64,000 bases of DNA from Bombyx mori (GCF_030269925.1 NC_085112.1:13207501-13271500); one strand, 5' to 3'; counted from the stretch's first letter, positions 1 through 12,179 are shown. Program-made: numbers and translations. The notes: generated by a model not told the origin, from the letters alone.

Positions 1-550
1 CAATGATTCTATCTAGGTTTGCGGGACATGTGTGTAAATATTCACGCGAACCGACACAGTTACGATTTAATGTTATTTGTTGAAATTTCTATATGGAATT
101 TCATTATAGATTATTATCGTTAATTGAATTCGTGGTCACATGGTCGGTCACAGGAAATCCGTTAAAAGTTGTTCGCTTTATAAAGACTAGACTAGATGAT
201 GCGTGATTTCATTAAATGTAAATTTTGTCGATTACAAAATAATAAAAAAACGTGAGAACGAAATTGGAAATGAACAAATTTTATTTTAATAGTTTCAAAA
301 TTAGGAAGAGTGTGTGATTTACGTATTACGGAACCTACGAGCTTCGGAAATACATAAAATATGGTAGTATACCTTCTTTGCCAATAATTGTAGCTAATAA
401 ACTTTTTTACACACACACACAAATTAATGTTAAAAAACTTAAATACCTACAAACTTTTTTTTAAAGTTTGTTTTTCATTTCTATTAATTGTTAAAAAACC
501 ATGAGAATGACTTTTATAATTTTAAACCTTTATTAAAATATAAAGTTGAA
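1..550. other. AT-rich DNA without a supported gene
   Basis: Only short chance reading frames and a short CA run near 410-421 are visible. No coding-like composition, splice-flanked exon or recognised repeat was seen. Confidence 0.5.
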
Positions 551-725
551 ACCATATCATCATCATAATGATCATCAGCCCATGGTCGTCCACTGCTGGA
601 CATAGGCATCTCCCAATCCACACCACCGAGTCCGGTCATCGGCCCTCCTCATCCAACTCTTACCGGCAATCGTCATCGCACCACCTAACCAGGGGGCGTC
701 CCACGTTACGTTCCCCACTCTAGAA
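551..725 (-). pseudogene. RTE-like LINE, 3' end fragment
   Basis: Read on the minus strand, the sequence up to the TGA at 577-575 encodes a C-terminal LINE peptide containing AGKSWMRRADDRTRW and AYVQQWTTMG. It is followed by a GATGAT-rich tail at 551-574. This C-terminus plus a short-period tail is characteristic of RTE-clade retrotransposons in moths. The upstream part is lost, and an upstream frame break separates the preceding WCDD-like residues. It is a dead 5'-truncated copy. Confidence 0.7.
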
Positions 726-1530
726 CCCCTCTACTGAAAACCACATGAAAATGTATTATTTACTACATTAGAACTTTTTAAAGTGATAGTACCAATTTAA
801 ATTACAAAACAAATTTAACGGTGTAACCAAATTATATATGAGCTTGTCTATCCGTCCATGCAATAAAAAAAAATACCCTAGGAAAACTCCACACAATGCG
901 AAGAGCCCTACCCGGAGCTTTAACAAAACTGCATAAACTTTCAATAATTATCGATCACATAAACTACGGATGAACGTAATCGTCACATTGAACACGAAAA
1001 AACAAAGTCAGCTCTTTTGGAACCTCTGCTTCCACAGGGCACCTTCATTTTCATGTCTTTTGTACCACCCAACGGCCTGCCTACGCAATGGAATTCATCT
1101 TCGCTATCTGCAATACGTTTTCTGATATCGTTTTTCCATTACCGATTCACCCTGACATGATAATCCCTAGAGTGATTCCTGAGTGCTTCGATCCACATGT
1201 GACGAGATAATAATAAAAAGTACAAAAAAAAGTAACAAATGTATAATAATAACGTTAAAATAACAAGTTATTCAGTTTCACAGTCGTCTTTCCTTCCTAA
1301 GACGGTCTTGTGCAATTAACAGAGTACTAACCCGTCGAGCTAACGTTTTGCTTCTATCAGTTAGTTGTTCATGCAAATTCAATGAATTTTTCATGAATAT
1401 TCATTACGTTCGTTCGCTAACTTTATAATGAGGATGTCATCGGTGATGTCTTCAAATAATGGCTCCGTTCAATTCATTCCACAAAAAAAGAATTGTTCAT
1501 TCTATTATGTTAACCTCAATACACTTAATG
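726..1530. other. Unique AT-rich DNA, nothing recognised
   Basis: No reading frame with coding character, no recognised repeat and no RNA gene signature was found here. Confidence 0.45.
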
Positions 1531-1892
1531 CGTTTTAATATTATAACATCATTATATTTATAAATTGGTTTCGTTTATATTTAGTATGCGATTACTGTAA
1601 GATTTATTTGATAAATTAATAAAAATATTTTTGTTTATCTTAAAAAAAAGAAAGTTCGAATAGAAACTAAGCAAAATGAGAAAAGAAAAAGTAATAAAAA
1701 AATAAACTAAACTAGAATAAAATAAACATTTAATGTTTTCATATTATAACATCATTATAACTTGTTTTCGTTTATATTTAGATGCGATTACTGTAAGATT
1801 TATTTGATAAATTAATAAAAATATTTATGTTTATCTTAAAAAAAAGAAAGTTCGAATAGAAACTAAGCAAAATGAGAAAAGAAAAAGTAAAT
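1531..1892. repeat. Direct duplication of about 160 bp, two copies
   Basis: Positions about 1531-1694 and 1734-1892 are nearly identical (both contain ATGCGATTACTGTAAG and AGTTCGAATAGAAACTAAGC), separated by about 40 bp of A-rich sequence. No terminal inverted repeats or poly-A tail are visible, so this looks like a local segmental duplication, not two transposon insertions. Confidence 0.8.
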
Positions 1893-2610
1893 AACTTAAA
1901 AATTTTCTATAATCAATATTTTAAAATCATTCCCAAATAGTAAGGCTTCTTATTATCCCACTTTTGAACCTTTTTTTTTACCTATTGGTTGAATGTGGTT
2001 TAACGCAATGTAGCAATAATAAGTGAAACAATATCGATGCCTGCAAAACAAAAGAAAGATTCTTGTTATCCATTCCTTATTTTGACTACACGATACGAAC
2101 TATGTGTTATATCGCGCATAATAGAGGAGGATATGTATCGAGCAATATAATATGTTAATATTATATATTCAATTGTAGCCAGCAGTGGAGCATAACCCAA
2201 GAAAAAATGTATAAGGTGTTCAAACAATAATTTATTATAATAAATTCACTTCTCAAGGGGTGGAACGTTGAAAGATTGTTAGATAATGGATAATTGTTAT
2301 ATGTTTGTGTATAGTATAGTTATTTGTGATGGCTTACGGTAAATTTTACATAACTGCTGTGAATTTACTCGAATGAAATCGCACCAATGTTGATTACATA
2401 CATATGTTTATAAAACAATGTGGTATTATCGTTACACAACTAGTTTCAAACACTAAGTTAAAACTTATCTTATCGAAGGAACGAACAAAACGTGTTAAAA
2501 CCGATGATTTGGATGCAGATACACATTTAGGTTACTAAGCATTATAAATGTTATTCTTTGTAATATTTTCATATATATTTCATATTTCTTATTATTATAT
2601 TGAATTTTAT
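1893..2610. other. AT-rich DNA, nothing recognised
   Basis: No gene or known repeat is supported. Confidence 0.45.
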
Positions 2611-2613
2611 ACT

Positions 2614-2681
2614 GCTTAGGCCTGTCCTGGTGAAACTGGAAAGGCCTTCGGGCCACCAGTAAACTGTCAATCATAAAAAAA
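2614..2681 (+). mobile_element. Retroposon 3' tail, family E
   Basis: This is a short 3'-terminal piece with the core TCCTGGTGAAACTGGAAAGG followed by a short A run (2674-2681). The same core occurs at 12,500 on the plus strand and at about 13,900 on the minus strand. The shared A-rich end indicates a LINE or SINE 3' end. The parent family was not identified. Confidence 0.6.
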
Positions 2682-2714
2682 ACGGGTGATCGAGCACACT
2701 CAAGTTCATAGTAT

Positions 2715-3008
2715 CAAAACTGGTGCTTTTAGGTATCACAAGCACCGGTCACCGTCCTCGTCGAACCCGTCGCTTGCGACGAAGGGCTCCACGAGTGAAT
2801 TAACCCATAGACACAGCCCACTGAGTTTCTCACCGGATCTTCTCAGTGGGTCACGATTCCGATCCGGTGGTAGATTCTCCGAAGCACTGCTCCTGCTAGG
2901 GCCAGTGTTAGCAACACTCCCGGTTAGAGCCACGTGAGCTCACCTACACGTCAAGGAGAAGCTGAAATAGCCTCTCAAGGCTATCAGCATAGGTAGGAAA
3001 AAAATTGA
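2715..3008 (+). mobile_element. Retroposon family B copy (possibly BMC1/L1Bm 3' end)
   Basis: This Bombyx repeat contains CGTCGCTTGCGACGAAGGGC, the CACCGGATCTTCTCAGTGGG block and CTCTCAAGGCTATCAGC, and ends GGTAGGAAAAAAA. The A-tail fixes the orientation. Nine copies occur in this window, all stopping at the same 3' end but with different 5' ends, as expected for target-primed reverse transcription. The assignment to BMC1 is from memory and uncertain. Reading frames inside it are incidental. Confidence 0.75.
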
Positions 3009-3147
3009 AACTATAACGGCTGCCCCAAACTTCAAACCAGAACGCGTTACGGATTCACGACAGAAATAGGTGAGGTGATGGTACCTACCTACCTACGTAC
3101 CTACCTACCTACCCGTGTGGGCTCCCAAGGTGTCCGTCCTACGACTT
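3009..3147 (-). mobile_element. Bm1-type SINE fragment with expanded CCTA repeat
   Basis: The middle part of the Bm1-type SINE is present in reverse orientation (ACGGCTGCCCC, AAACTTCAAACC, CAGAAATAGG). At the normal GGTACCTACCC site, the four-base unit CCTA has expanded to about seven near-perfect units (3083-3113). It abuts the A-tail of the family B copy. Confidence 0.7.
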
Positions 3148-4974
3148 GCAAAATTATAAAACATTTTATGTTTACCGATACATTCTTGTTACATTTTTCT
3201 AGATAGCAAAACAAAAACTTGTATTATAATTTATTATACTCATGATAACGACGTTGTATTTTGTCACAAAGATGTGTGATAAAACACTTTGTACGTACCG
3301 ATCGGTTTATAGCAGTTACAACGTTAATAGACGTTTTTTGTTTATTTTTTTGTTTAATAAAGCCTCTTATTTTGTTACAGGTAAGGGCGCATTTCCCAAT
3401 GTTTCAACAGAATATTGTATACGTAAGTTAAAATTGTTATTTTGTTGTGCTGGTGTCAGGAAGTTTAATGCTGCCTAAAGTGACCCGTTGGAAGTGTCCT
3501 ATAGCCACCATTTCTGTAACGTTCGTCATGTCTTTTGTTTGCTAATTTTTATGAGCCACTATCGTTCTCAAAACAATACCTGCTCTGTGTGCTTTTTGGA
3601 GATTTCAATATTTTGACATTACGACTAGTTTCGTTAATCAATTTATTGTATTAAAAGAAAAAAAGTACTTATCGTTTTTACACATAACAGTTATTATTGT
3701 TTTGACAACGACGATGCAAATATGATTTGTAAGTGATCACAATTGATAGTGTTTTCAGACGTAAAAGTCGAAATGGCTCTTGGATTAGGGGCAAATGAAT
3801 GGTACATACTTGGCGAAAAGACACACACTAAAATCTTTCTTACTTGGCATAGTTTCACCACGAGAAAAACTATCGCAATATTTCTTGGTCCCCCACGGGA
3901 AAAGTTCTATTTAATCTTTGCTAACACTTAATTCACATCGTCGGTCTGAACAACCGATGTCTGCTGTAGTGGTCGCGGCGACCCTCCTATCCCCCTGTCA
4001 TCGGCGGCTCTTAGCGCCGTCATACCGAGACTAATATATAATAGTTTTATCAGCATTATTATTAATCGCTAAGATTAGTACGCTCCCAAAAAAAACCGAA
4101 CACGTACATTTAAAATGTAAACAATTTCATAATATGAATTATCAATGTCACAATCTTGAAATTCATATGTTATCTGCTGTTGTTTGTAAGTGCTGAGAGC
4201 GGAAATGGCGTATTTTGCGGTTTAACTTTCTCACATCGGCGCCGTTCGGTCGATCACTTATTATTAACTTTCCAATATACTCGTGTTTGTTTGTTGAAGC
4301 AAGAATATTTGATTACTATTTTTTTTTATATTCTCACATCCATAACTACAAAAACATTAACGTTATTCGGTTGCGCAAACACTTTTTGGGAGCGCAATTA
4401 AGATTTTGTAAGTTTTTGCATCGTTCGTGTGGAGGTAGCAATTTACCAAAAGCTGCTTAACTGAATTAGATAAAATTTCACTTTTCGTTCACATAATTAT
4501 AATTCGTCCAAAGCAAAGAAAATTTATTAAATGATTTTCATTAAATTATATACACGTATCTTACCCAAATGTGTGCATATGTATTTATAACATGTGAGGA
4601 GATTTGGGAAGTCATTCAAACCGCAGATATTTATCAACTCTTAAATTGTGCGGGTCAAACGATGCGGTCGTATTTCGTTTTCGTTACAGAGACACTTGAC
4701 CTTGTGTTAATTGAAATTAAAAACACAGTGCTCACTGAATCTATGAATCGGATCGGTTTTTGTCAGTTATCGGTTTATCAAAATATAAAAACTACACTTC
4801 CTGCGATAAAGATCTTCCGTGTGTAATGTAATGATACATCAAGATAGATAGATATCTGAAGGCGCACGAACGGCTGCCGGGATCCTTACGATTAGAGTGT
4901 GCTTAGTCATAGATCTGTTTAATTTGGTGATGGATTTTTTTATTGATATAGTTCGGTAAAAAAATCATGGCATA
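3148..4974. other. Unique AT-rich DNA, nothing recognised
   Basis: Several frames of 60-85 codons are open but lack coding character or splice context. A short imperfect inverted match (CGCTCCCAAAAA near 4080 and its complement near 4385) is the only structure noted. Confidence 0.4.
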
Positions 4975-5170
4975 CCTGGTTTTAGATATCTACCGCACCC
5001 CGTAGACATAGAAAAGTGGCATTCACCTCACCCCTTCAAACATGAGGTCGAAGCCCCTCTCTTCAGATCGAAACCATATGATTGATTCGCGGCAAAAATA
5101 AGAAGGTTTGTGGTTCTTATCCGTGCGCGCCCTTATCCGCGTGAGGTTACGACCTATTTTGCTACCACAG
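4975..5170 (-). mobile_element. Very old Bm1-type SINE relic (tentative)
   Basis: Fragments in the expected order resemble the reversed SINE: GTAGACAT, CACCCCTTCAAAC, GATCGAAACC, CGGCAAAAATA and CCGTGCGCGCCC. Divergence is high, so the call is tentative. Confidence 0.35.
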
Positions 5171-7907
5171 AAAAGGTGGCTAATCAAGATCAAGATAGAT
5201 GTATGTATAGTGCTCGTTAGTAGTGCTAAGTTAAGAGCTATAGTTACCTATTTACTGTAAATAGACCGTTACTGTATCTATCTATAGAACTGTACAGACT
5301 GGTCTAGACTGGGAAGGTTTATATTTTGCAAAATGTTACAACTTTTATTTGACCTCTTGCTTAGATGGTATGGTAAACGAGCTCACAGTTTAGCTAGTGT
5401 TGAATGGTTAACAGAATCCTGGACATGATAATGTCGTCCATATAGAGGAAGTCGAAGTTTTAATTCTGCCAGCAGTAAAACAAACAACTGATTTTGTCTT
5501 GCGGTTAGAAAGTAGCATGTTATTTCTCATCTTTATATGTTCCTTTGTTAATCTCGCCCGTGCGTATGAATGATCTGGGAACATGAAAAAAAATCGTTGA
5601 GGCACGCTTTCCCTCGATTGTGTTCGAGGTGAAAGTGTACCGTGTTGTCCTTGAGTCCCCGATCTAAAATGAAAGAAGCCGCGTTCTGTGAAGAGTAAAA
5701 GTAGAAACTTGTGCGTTTTATGTAACAACCCAATAGCCATAGCCATGAGCTAATGTAAATATTGATGTCAATACTTTATTGTACACACAGTTAATAAAAT
5801 ACAGTAATTGCGAAAAGTTATAAAATGGCGAGCTTAACTCAACAATTGAGTTATCTACCAGCTAACCGTTTTTAAAGAGGGAGAGCTTTACGTAAGTGGG
5901 TAGAAGAGTACAATCTAATCAATTTATAATCTATAATATATAATCTATACTATGCATATATGTTTGCTACAAGCTTTATTTCGCAATGGATTCGACCAGT
6001 CGCCGCGTACTAGTTGGGGTTTTCAACAAACAAATTTTACTATAGATGAAAAGACTTTCAAAGTAAGTAGTTAAGTCGACGGTGATCTGTCTTGAATTGA
6101 ATAAAATAAAATATTAGTCACATTTAAACCGAACTTTTTGTGCGGGTAATTCTGTTTTTCTTACTAACAAAAACATAGTCGTGTCAATGGTTTGTAACTT
6201 ATACTAGAGGCTTACCATAAGCGCGCGTGTGACTATTCTGTTTCACGGACGACGGATCCGAAAACGGACAGAAAGAATAATTACCGTCACTATTATGTTA
6301 ATCAATTCTTCAAACTGCGCCGCATGGGGGCCCTCGGCGTGGTGTACTCTCGGCTCCGAGCAACGCGTCTAATAAAGATTCAACTGGTTTTGTGAACGAT
6401 CAGTAAATTTAACTTCTCCACCCGATCCCACGTCGGAACACTATCAAAAATGTGTTCTTGTTGGCGTTTTTATTGAAACATAATGAACCGACCGATGTGT
6501 ACAGATGCCCTGAAGATAAAAATGTATCCGAGCTCACCCTGGTTTCGTGGTAAACGAAATTTAAAAATTACTTTATATTTTTTTCAGAGAACCTTTGAAT
6601 TTATTTATTTTTTTACGAGAATGCGAAACGCTTAACTTATTTTTACGACATCAAAACAGTACTAACTAAGACTGTTGTCGGGTAGTCGTTTGTAAAGAAG
6701 ATAAAATTTTAATTTAGCCGCTTTTTTTCTTGTACGGTTTGTTGTTACTTTAACTTTCCTCAATACGTTGATACGGGCCACAGTTCGTAACGGCGGATTA
6801 AACGTGACATTGGCTGTATACCATCATTATTATGGCTATCAATCTTTTCAGTTTATCGTTTTTAGTTTTTTCACTATTTCTATTGAGTAGAATTTAATCA
6901 CGATGAAGCCCCGTCAATGGCGAACCGGTCACATTGTAATGCGACTGTTCTGTACGTATTTTTTTCAAAACTACTTAAAGCTTGTCATGAAATACTTTAA
7001 TTGAAATTGGAGGTTTTTATATTTAAAAGGTCCGTGATATCTAGTGTTGCCTGAAGGTAAACAGCCACCTGACCCATATCCGCGTCCCGACTTTCACCGG
7101 GGGGGGCATTCACCCGGGAACCGACGCGTAAACACCCACTCCAATTCTGAAAACGGACTCGCTTCCAACGAACGTGCCCCATTAATTGGAGCGCATTCCA
7201 ATTAAGAGCTCGTTACGTGTACGCCTCTTACGCAATTAATACAGACCGACAATAATAAACGATTTTAAAGAACGTCTGACCGACTATGAATCGAAAAAGA
7301 AACATGCGTCTAGCTTCGCAGACGTGAGATGAATCACATTCGTGCGATCGCGGTTCTGATTTCGAAAGAAACAAAGCCAATACTAGAAATGATTTCTCGT
7401 GAGATCTAAAAACTCATTGCGAAACAATCGCCGGCCCCGCAAACAATATCGAACTGTATACCGACGTTGAATACCTCGAAACACGAACCGATCAATCCGA
7501 TAGCGTGCATCTAAAGAATCCTTCTTGATCCGATGCACTCTTGAGATTATTTATTGTAGACATCTGTTCAGAATTCATGCGGACCAAAACAGACGTGTGT
7601 TATTGTTTTCATTACACAAAGAGATCCGTTTTGATGCTCGTTCCAGTATAATGATCTTTATTTTACCGCGTTGACCTGCAAAGCACCTATTTGCATGGCG
7701 ACGATGCACGTCGGACGCAGTCTTCGATTGGTATTTGTTTTTAAAATGTACATCGGTATTGTCAATTACACAATATAAAAAAAATATGGAATGCAACGTA
7801 GTGTTAACGGTGCGTAAATTTAGGTAATGACAGCTAGACTTTCTAAAACGTATTAGAAAATAGACACAATGTAAATTTCTCCGGTTTCCCGCGATTTATT
7901 CTAATAT
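5171..7907. other. Unique AT-rich DNA, nothing supported
   Basis: A 112-codon minus-strand frame (5408-5746) has no recognisable domain and no coding bias. A GC-richer patch at 7070-7190 could be an old repeat. No gene is called. Confidence 0.4.
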
Positions 7908-8183
7908 TTATAATTGAAGATGGCGTTTGATTGTTGGATTGTATTTTATGAATTCGTCAATCGTTTCGATTGAGTTTATATTCTGTACAGTTATTGGATT
8001 TGTAGAGATTTTTGGCGTAGTACAATCAACGTACGAATCCGTATCTACTATTACTATTAAATAAATTAATAAATCGTTGTCTTGTTTGGAAGATAATTTG
8101 TTTGTTAATAATTGAAACGACTGGATAAAATCAGGCAAGGACAAGGAGTCATGGAAAAGGCCTTTACCCAAATAGGGGTCCAA
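7908..8183 (-). CDS. Hypothetical 91-codon frame, possible terminal exon
   Basis: The frame is open from a stop at about 8187 to a TAA at 7910-7908. It begins after an AG (about 8185) that could serve as a splice acceptor, though the pyrimidine tract is poor. The peptide is mixed in composition (for example DPYLGKGLFHDSLSLPDF and ETIDEFIKYNPTIKRHLQL) and less skewed than chance frames nearby. AATAAA lies about 10 bases after the stop. There is no ATG near the start and no recognised domain. It may equally be a chance frame in AT-rich DNA. Confidence 0.22.
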   Translation of the reverse strand: MDPYLGKGLFHDSLSLPDFIQSFQLLTNKLSSKQDNDLLIYLIVIVDTDSYVDCTTPKISTNPITVQNINSIETIDEFIKYNPTIKRHLQL

Positions 8184-9479
8184 ATCTTATAAATAGTACT
8201 AATATTAAACAATTAATTAATTATAAGTATGTAACCTTTTAATTTTAAACTACAACTTACTAACAATCATTGTGTTATAAATCGATAGTGAGAATTGGAT
8301 TAAATGGCTTTATTATTAAAATATTATTATTAAAAAGCAACCATGAATAAGATTAAAGACACACCTTTTGGCTTGGGCAATATTAATTGAATTGCGTTTA
8401 ATGTATTTGATACGGACACTGAATACGAACTCGTTACTATAGTTTCACCTTGACAAGAAGAGTTCGTTCAACGCGAACTTCCTCGTTGAAACCTTTCTTT
8501 TTTTCTTCGAGTTAAAATTCCAACAGACTGTATTTATAAAACTTGCATCTTTAGAGGTAAACCAGGCACGCATCGTCGAAGGGACCTTGAAGTTTTGTGC
8601 TGCACCGGAATGTAGTGTCAACAAATCGCGGATAAAGAAACGAAAAACGATAAAAGAAAACTCGACGCAGGATAGCCTTGGTACTAAACAAGACTACGTG
8701 TAAGATGCCGCCGGCGCGACCGTGAATCAGACACAACGCGATGTGACATTCACTTGAAATGCGTCGCATTTATCTGTAATACCTACGGACTTCGTGTATT
8801 TTTTACATGTACCTAAAATTTTATGTCAATGAATTCATGCAGTACCTAACCTCACCTTGAAGCTTACAGAATATGTCTCGGCACAGTTTTATCATGAAGT
8901 ATCCATTGTCTTGCAATCCGTTCTTACGTGTGTTTATGAGCTTTTAAGACTACATTTGCCGCTTATTACGTTTTTATTATTTACGTCGATGCATAGTCGA
9001 ACCGTAACTTTTTGACTGAAGAAACATAAATTAAATACGATATAAACAAAAAGGATGAAAAATAATCTCAATAGCCTTCTGAACCGTTGGTCCGTGTTTA
9101 TTCGCTTTATTTTACCGTTGATTGTTCGACGTGCTTGTTCACTCTGAACTTTATTGTTTGCCTCCACGCTTCTTTCCTACATTTTATCGACATCGCTTGT
9201 TTTTGTGTAATACGAAAACGATCCTATCTGACCATCACGACCGTGTACTGTTATGGCGACCGGTACGATTCGTTCGTTTTCAGAATTTCCTGCAGCCGAA
9301 TTAAGAGCATCTCCGAAAATTAAATCTGCACTTATCTTAATTGGATTACGTTCATATTTGTTCTCGTTCGAGATGGTCGTGACTGATTTTATCGTTTTCA
9401 CCGTTTGATTATTACTATTATTATGTTTTACGGTCGACCGCGCCGAATATTTTTCGTATGATTGTTTAAAGAAAAGGCG
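8184..9479. other. Unique AT-rich DNA, nothing recognised
   Basis: No gene or repeat is supported. Overlapping short frames on both strands around 8930-9400 are mutual shadows. Confidence 0.4.
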
Positions 9480-9800
9480 CGTTTTGTGCGAGATATCGAT
9501 TTACCCGTTATTGAGCGTTCGGTGTGTTGGATAATCAGTTTCGCAACGTTTCGGTCGCGCCGTTGCGGCACAGAGGCGCGTGCGGCCCGCGGGGGCGTCG
9601 GCCCAGTGAAAGTGTGAAAGTGAGGCGAATAAGCTTGCGCATCGGCCGCTTACCAATAAGACCCGAAAGGCGCACTCGTGCACGCTTGCTTATCGCCGTG
9701 CTGATTGGTAATCAAGCTGATAAATGTTTTCACTGTCTTGCGTCGAAACTGCCACGCGTATTGGCGCCGCGTCCGCTAAGTTAATCCTTATTCCAAATAG
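9480..9800. other. GC-richer, CpG-dense unique stretch
   Basis: This stretch is conspicuously richer in G, C and CpG than its surroundings (for example GGTCGCGCCGTTGCGG and CGTGCGGCCCGCGGG) and includes a repeated GTGAAAGTG. It matches none of the repeat families identified here. Such patches in insect DNA can be first exons or promoter-proximal sequence, but no clear core promoter set or donor site was found. Confidence 0.3.
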
Positions 9801-10429
9801 ATTTTTGAAACATCATTTTCATGTCGACCTTACAGCCGGTTGCAATCACAATATAGCATTTGTTCGGGCAGGGGGCCGAACAACCTTATACGAGGTGTCC
9901 GCGTCTAGGGGACTCGCGGTGTATGTCGGACCTAACAGTGTATAGATTTTGGGAGCAAACCGCGGACCCAAGGATGTTTTTAGAGCCCTACCCACAAAAA
10001 TAACGAATCGACCAGGGCAAATCTTACATTGGTTGTTAAGTGATTAGCAAAAAAATTCATTGTTCAAACTCCGTTTAAAAATTGGACAACGTAGTACATT
10101 TAACGAATGATACACAGGAACCAATTATTCATGTTCGTCGGCCTCACCAATGACCAGGAAAATACTTCGATTAATAACACATCCACAAAAAAGGGAAAGT
10201 GCACGCTTGTGATTTTCGGACTGACTATTGTTTTTTTTTTTTTTTGTTTAATTTGTTGCATTACAGTAATTTTTATAGTCACGTTTCAAAATGTAACAAT
10301 TCAGATCTTGATGACCACGGTATATAATGTTACTTGAACTACGAGTACCAACGATTGGTGTTATTTAAATAATGACAGTTAGATTGTTCCAAAATAGACA
10401 GCAGTGTAAGCTTAAGTCTGGTTTTCGAG
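9801..10429. other. AT-rich DNA, nothing recognised
   Basis: It contains a 15-base T run near 10,230-10,245 and no supported gene. Confidence 0.4.
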
Positions 10430-10580
10430 GTTAAACAACAAAGAAAATACTCCAATCTCATGTCTCCTGATGAGTGACGTGACTTTATGATATCTATGAG
10501 CTCCGGTAACCATTTAACACCAGGTGGACTGTGAGTTTGTTCATCCTGAGACCACGGCAAGAAAATGAACAAAAGGTCAA
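10430..10580 (+). mobile_element. Diverged Bm1-type SINE 3' fragment
   Basis: ATCTATGAGCTCCGGTAACC, TTTAACACCAGGTGG and CTGTGAGTTTGTTCATC follow the order of the SINE 3' third, with many substitutions. The A-tail is decayed. Confidence 0.55.
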
Positions 10581-10727
10581 ATTATTTATTTATTTATTAA
10601 GTTGCACCAAAAAAGTTATCATCGATACAAAACATTGAACAATTGACAAAAGTTCATGGCAGATGTCACCTCAATTATAGGTACAATCGACAGTGCATTA
10701 ACAACAAAAATAAAAAAAATAACAATT

Positions 10728-11096
10728 ACTAGAGGTCCCGCAGTGTTTGTGTGATTGTATTTTATACTTCTATAATTAAAAATATCGCCACTATAAAAAA
10801 TGTTAACAAAGACAAACAATATTTAAACTATTCTTAATTTGACAACAGACGCCAAGAACAAAAGTTTGACAATAAATAGAATGCATGCGTGTGTGCGTCA
10901 AATACATGGTATGTAGTGTGCGTAATGTTTTCTTTATTGATTTAATGTATCTTTTAAGCATTATTTAAAAAAAATATTAGCATTGTGCACTTCTTCTCTA
11001 TATTCTCTATAAGTGTGCAAAATTTCATACTCCTCCGTGCGCGCAATTTTCGTAAAAAGGGATACAAAGTTTTTGCTTCACGTATTAATATATAGA
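10728..11096 (-). mobile_element. Non-autonomous Helitron family A, copy 1
   Basis: On the minus strand the element begins TCTATATATTAATACGTGAA and ends CCTCTAG followed by T, the CTRR-type end and A/T target expected of Helitrons. This copy has lost the terminal hairpin (AGTCGAATTTCGACT in other copies). No Rep/helicase is encoded. Related copies lie at 22.6, 34.0, 40.2, 48.8 and 58.9 kb. Confidence 0.75.
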
Positions 11097-11554
11097 TATA
11101 ACTAAGATTTGATTACATTTGATTGATTGCTTAAGATTAATTTATATTTAATTGGGAAATTATCCGCGACAGATTTTACAAAGTAGAAGTTTTACAAATC
11201 CACGCATTACAAATTTTTGCACATCCACCGAAATAAAATTTGTGTTGTGTGTCTCGGTACACAGACACGCAACGCCTCCGGTGTTAAAAAGAACAGTAAT
11301 TAGCAAGAATGCCGTGTGTGTTTATGCGTCATAAAAATTCAGAAAGAACGATATAATTTTAACAGCTATTTTCTTTTCATACCGCTTTTTATACAAATTA
11401 TTCGCAAAACCTACATTCTTTTAATTACCGTAAGCCGCCATCAATCCTTTCAAGTGAACGCAACGCTATTATTATTGTTAGGTGATTTAAGTTTATTTTT
11501 GATAGTGCATAATATTAATAGAGATGGAGTGCATTTTGATTGATTTTTATTAAT
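11097..11554. other. AT-rich DNA, nothing recognised
   Basis: Only short chance frames are seen. Confidence 0.4.
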
Positions 11555-11890
11555 ACGCTTTTATTAGCTTCAGACGTATGTGTATGTTTGTAACGGAATC
11601 TTTGAACATGATTTTGACCTCCTTCAAAACGTCGGATTAACTTAAAATTTGGTATACTTATTAAGGACCGATGACAATTCAATATTTAAAAAAAAATTGA
11701 AAAAATTTAAATTCAAATAAAAAATGAAAAATAAATAATAGTTTAAAAAAACTTTCTGAAAAAGCGTATTTTGTTAGTTATTTTAAACTATTGTTTATTT
11801 TTTAGTCAAAATTGAAAATATGTTTGAGATTAAATCCCTTTTTGTTATCATTAATAATATTTCGATGCTTAACAATTCTCGTGGTCACGG
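11555..11890. repeat. Probable repeat with a large AT-rich hairpin
   Basis: About 27 bases at 11731-11757 (ATAAATAATAGTTTAAA core) are the inverse of 11781-11807 (TTTAAACTATTGTTTATTTT), with a 23-base loop. The preceding stretch (GTAACGGAATCTTTGAACAT) resembles moth interspersed repeats that I recognise only vaguely. The family is unnamed. Confidence 0.45.
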
Positions 11891-12179
11891 ATGACTATTG
11901 GTGTTATTCGTCGGCATTTGAATATTGTGCAACTACCGTCGGTTTATGTAAAAAAAATAATCTTAAGGCTTCATTGTATTAGTTTAACGTATATATTTCA
12001 ATGCGTTACGATTAGTTTTAATCGTGTCGACGACTCGCGGAAACACAGGAAAATACTAGGTATCTATGTAAAAAATTACTGGAATGGTCACTTCCTATTA
12101 GCGTAAAATGAGCAAGACAGACTATTATCATATGAGACTGTTTTTTATAATGGTGTAGACTAGTAATCCTCAGTACAAT
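11891..12179. other. No feature recognised
   Basis: Nothing supported. Confidence 0.35.

Noticed and set aside
2686..2937. Open frames within family B retroposon copies (also 17535-17861 and 43623-43862)
   Set aside because: They fall in the non-coding-looking 3' region of a repeat, are open in different frames in different copies and end at varying places.
3083..3113. Telomere-like CCTA repeat (also near 16845 and 24855)
   Set aside because: The unit is four bases (CCTA), not the five-base CCTAA/TTAGG of insect telomeres, and it sits inside SINE or retroposon tails.
5408..5746. 112-codon minus-strand frame as a gene
   Set aside because: The composition looks random, overlaps another open frame, and no motif or conserved signature is visible.
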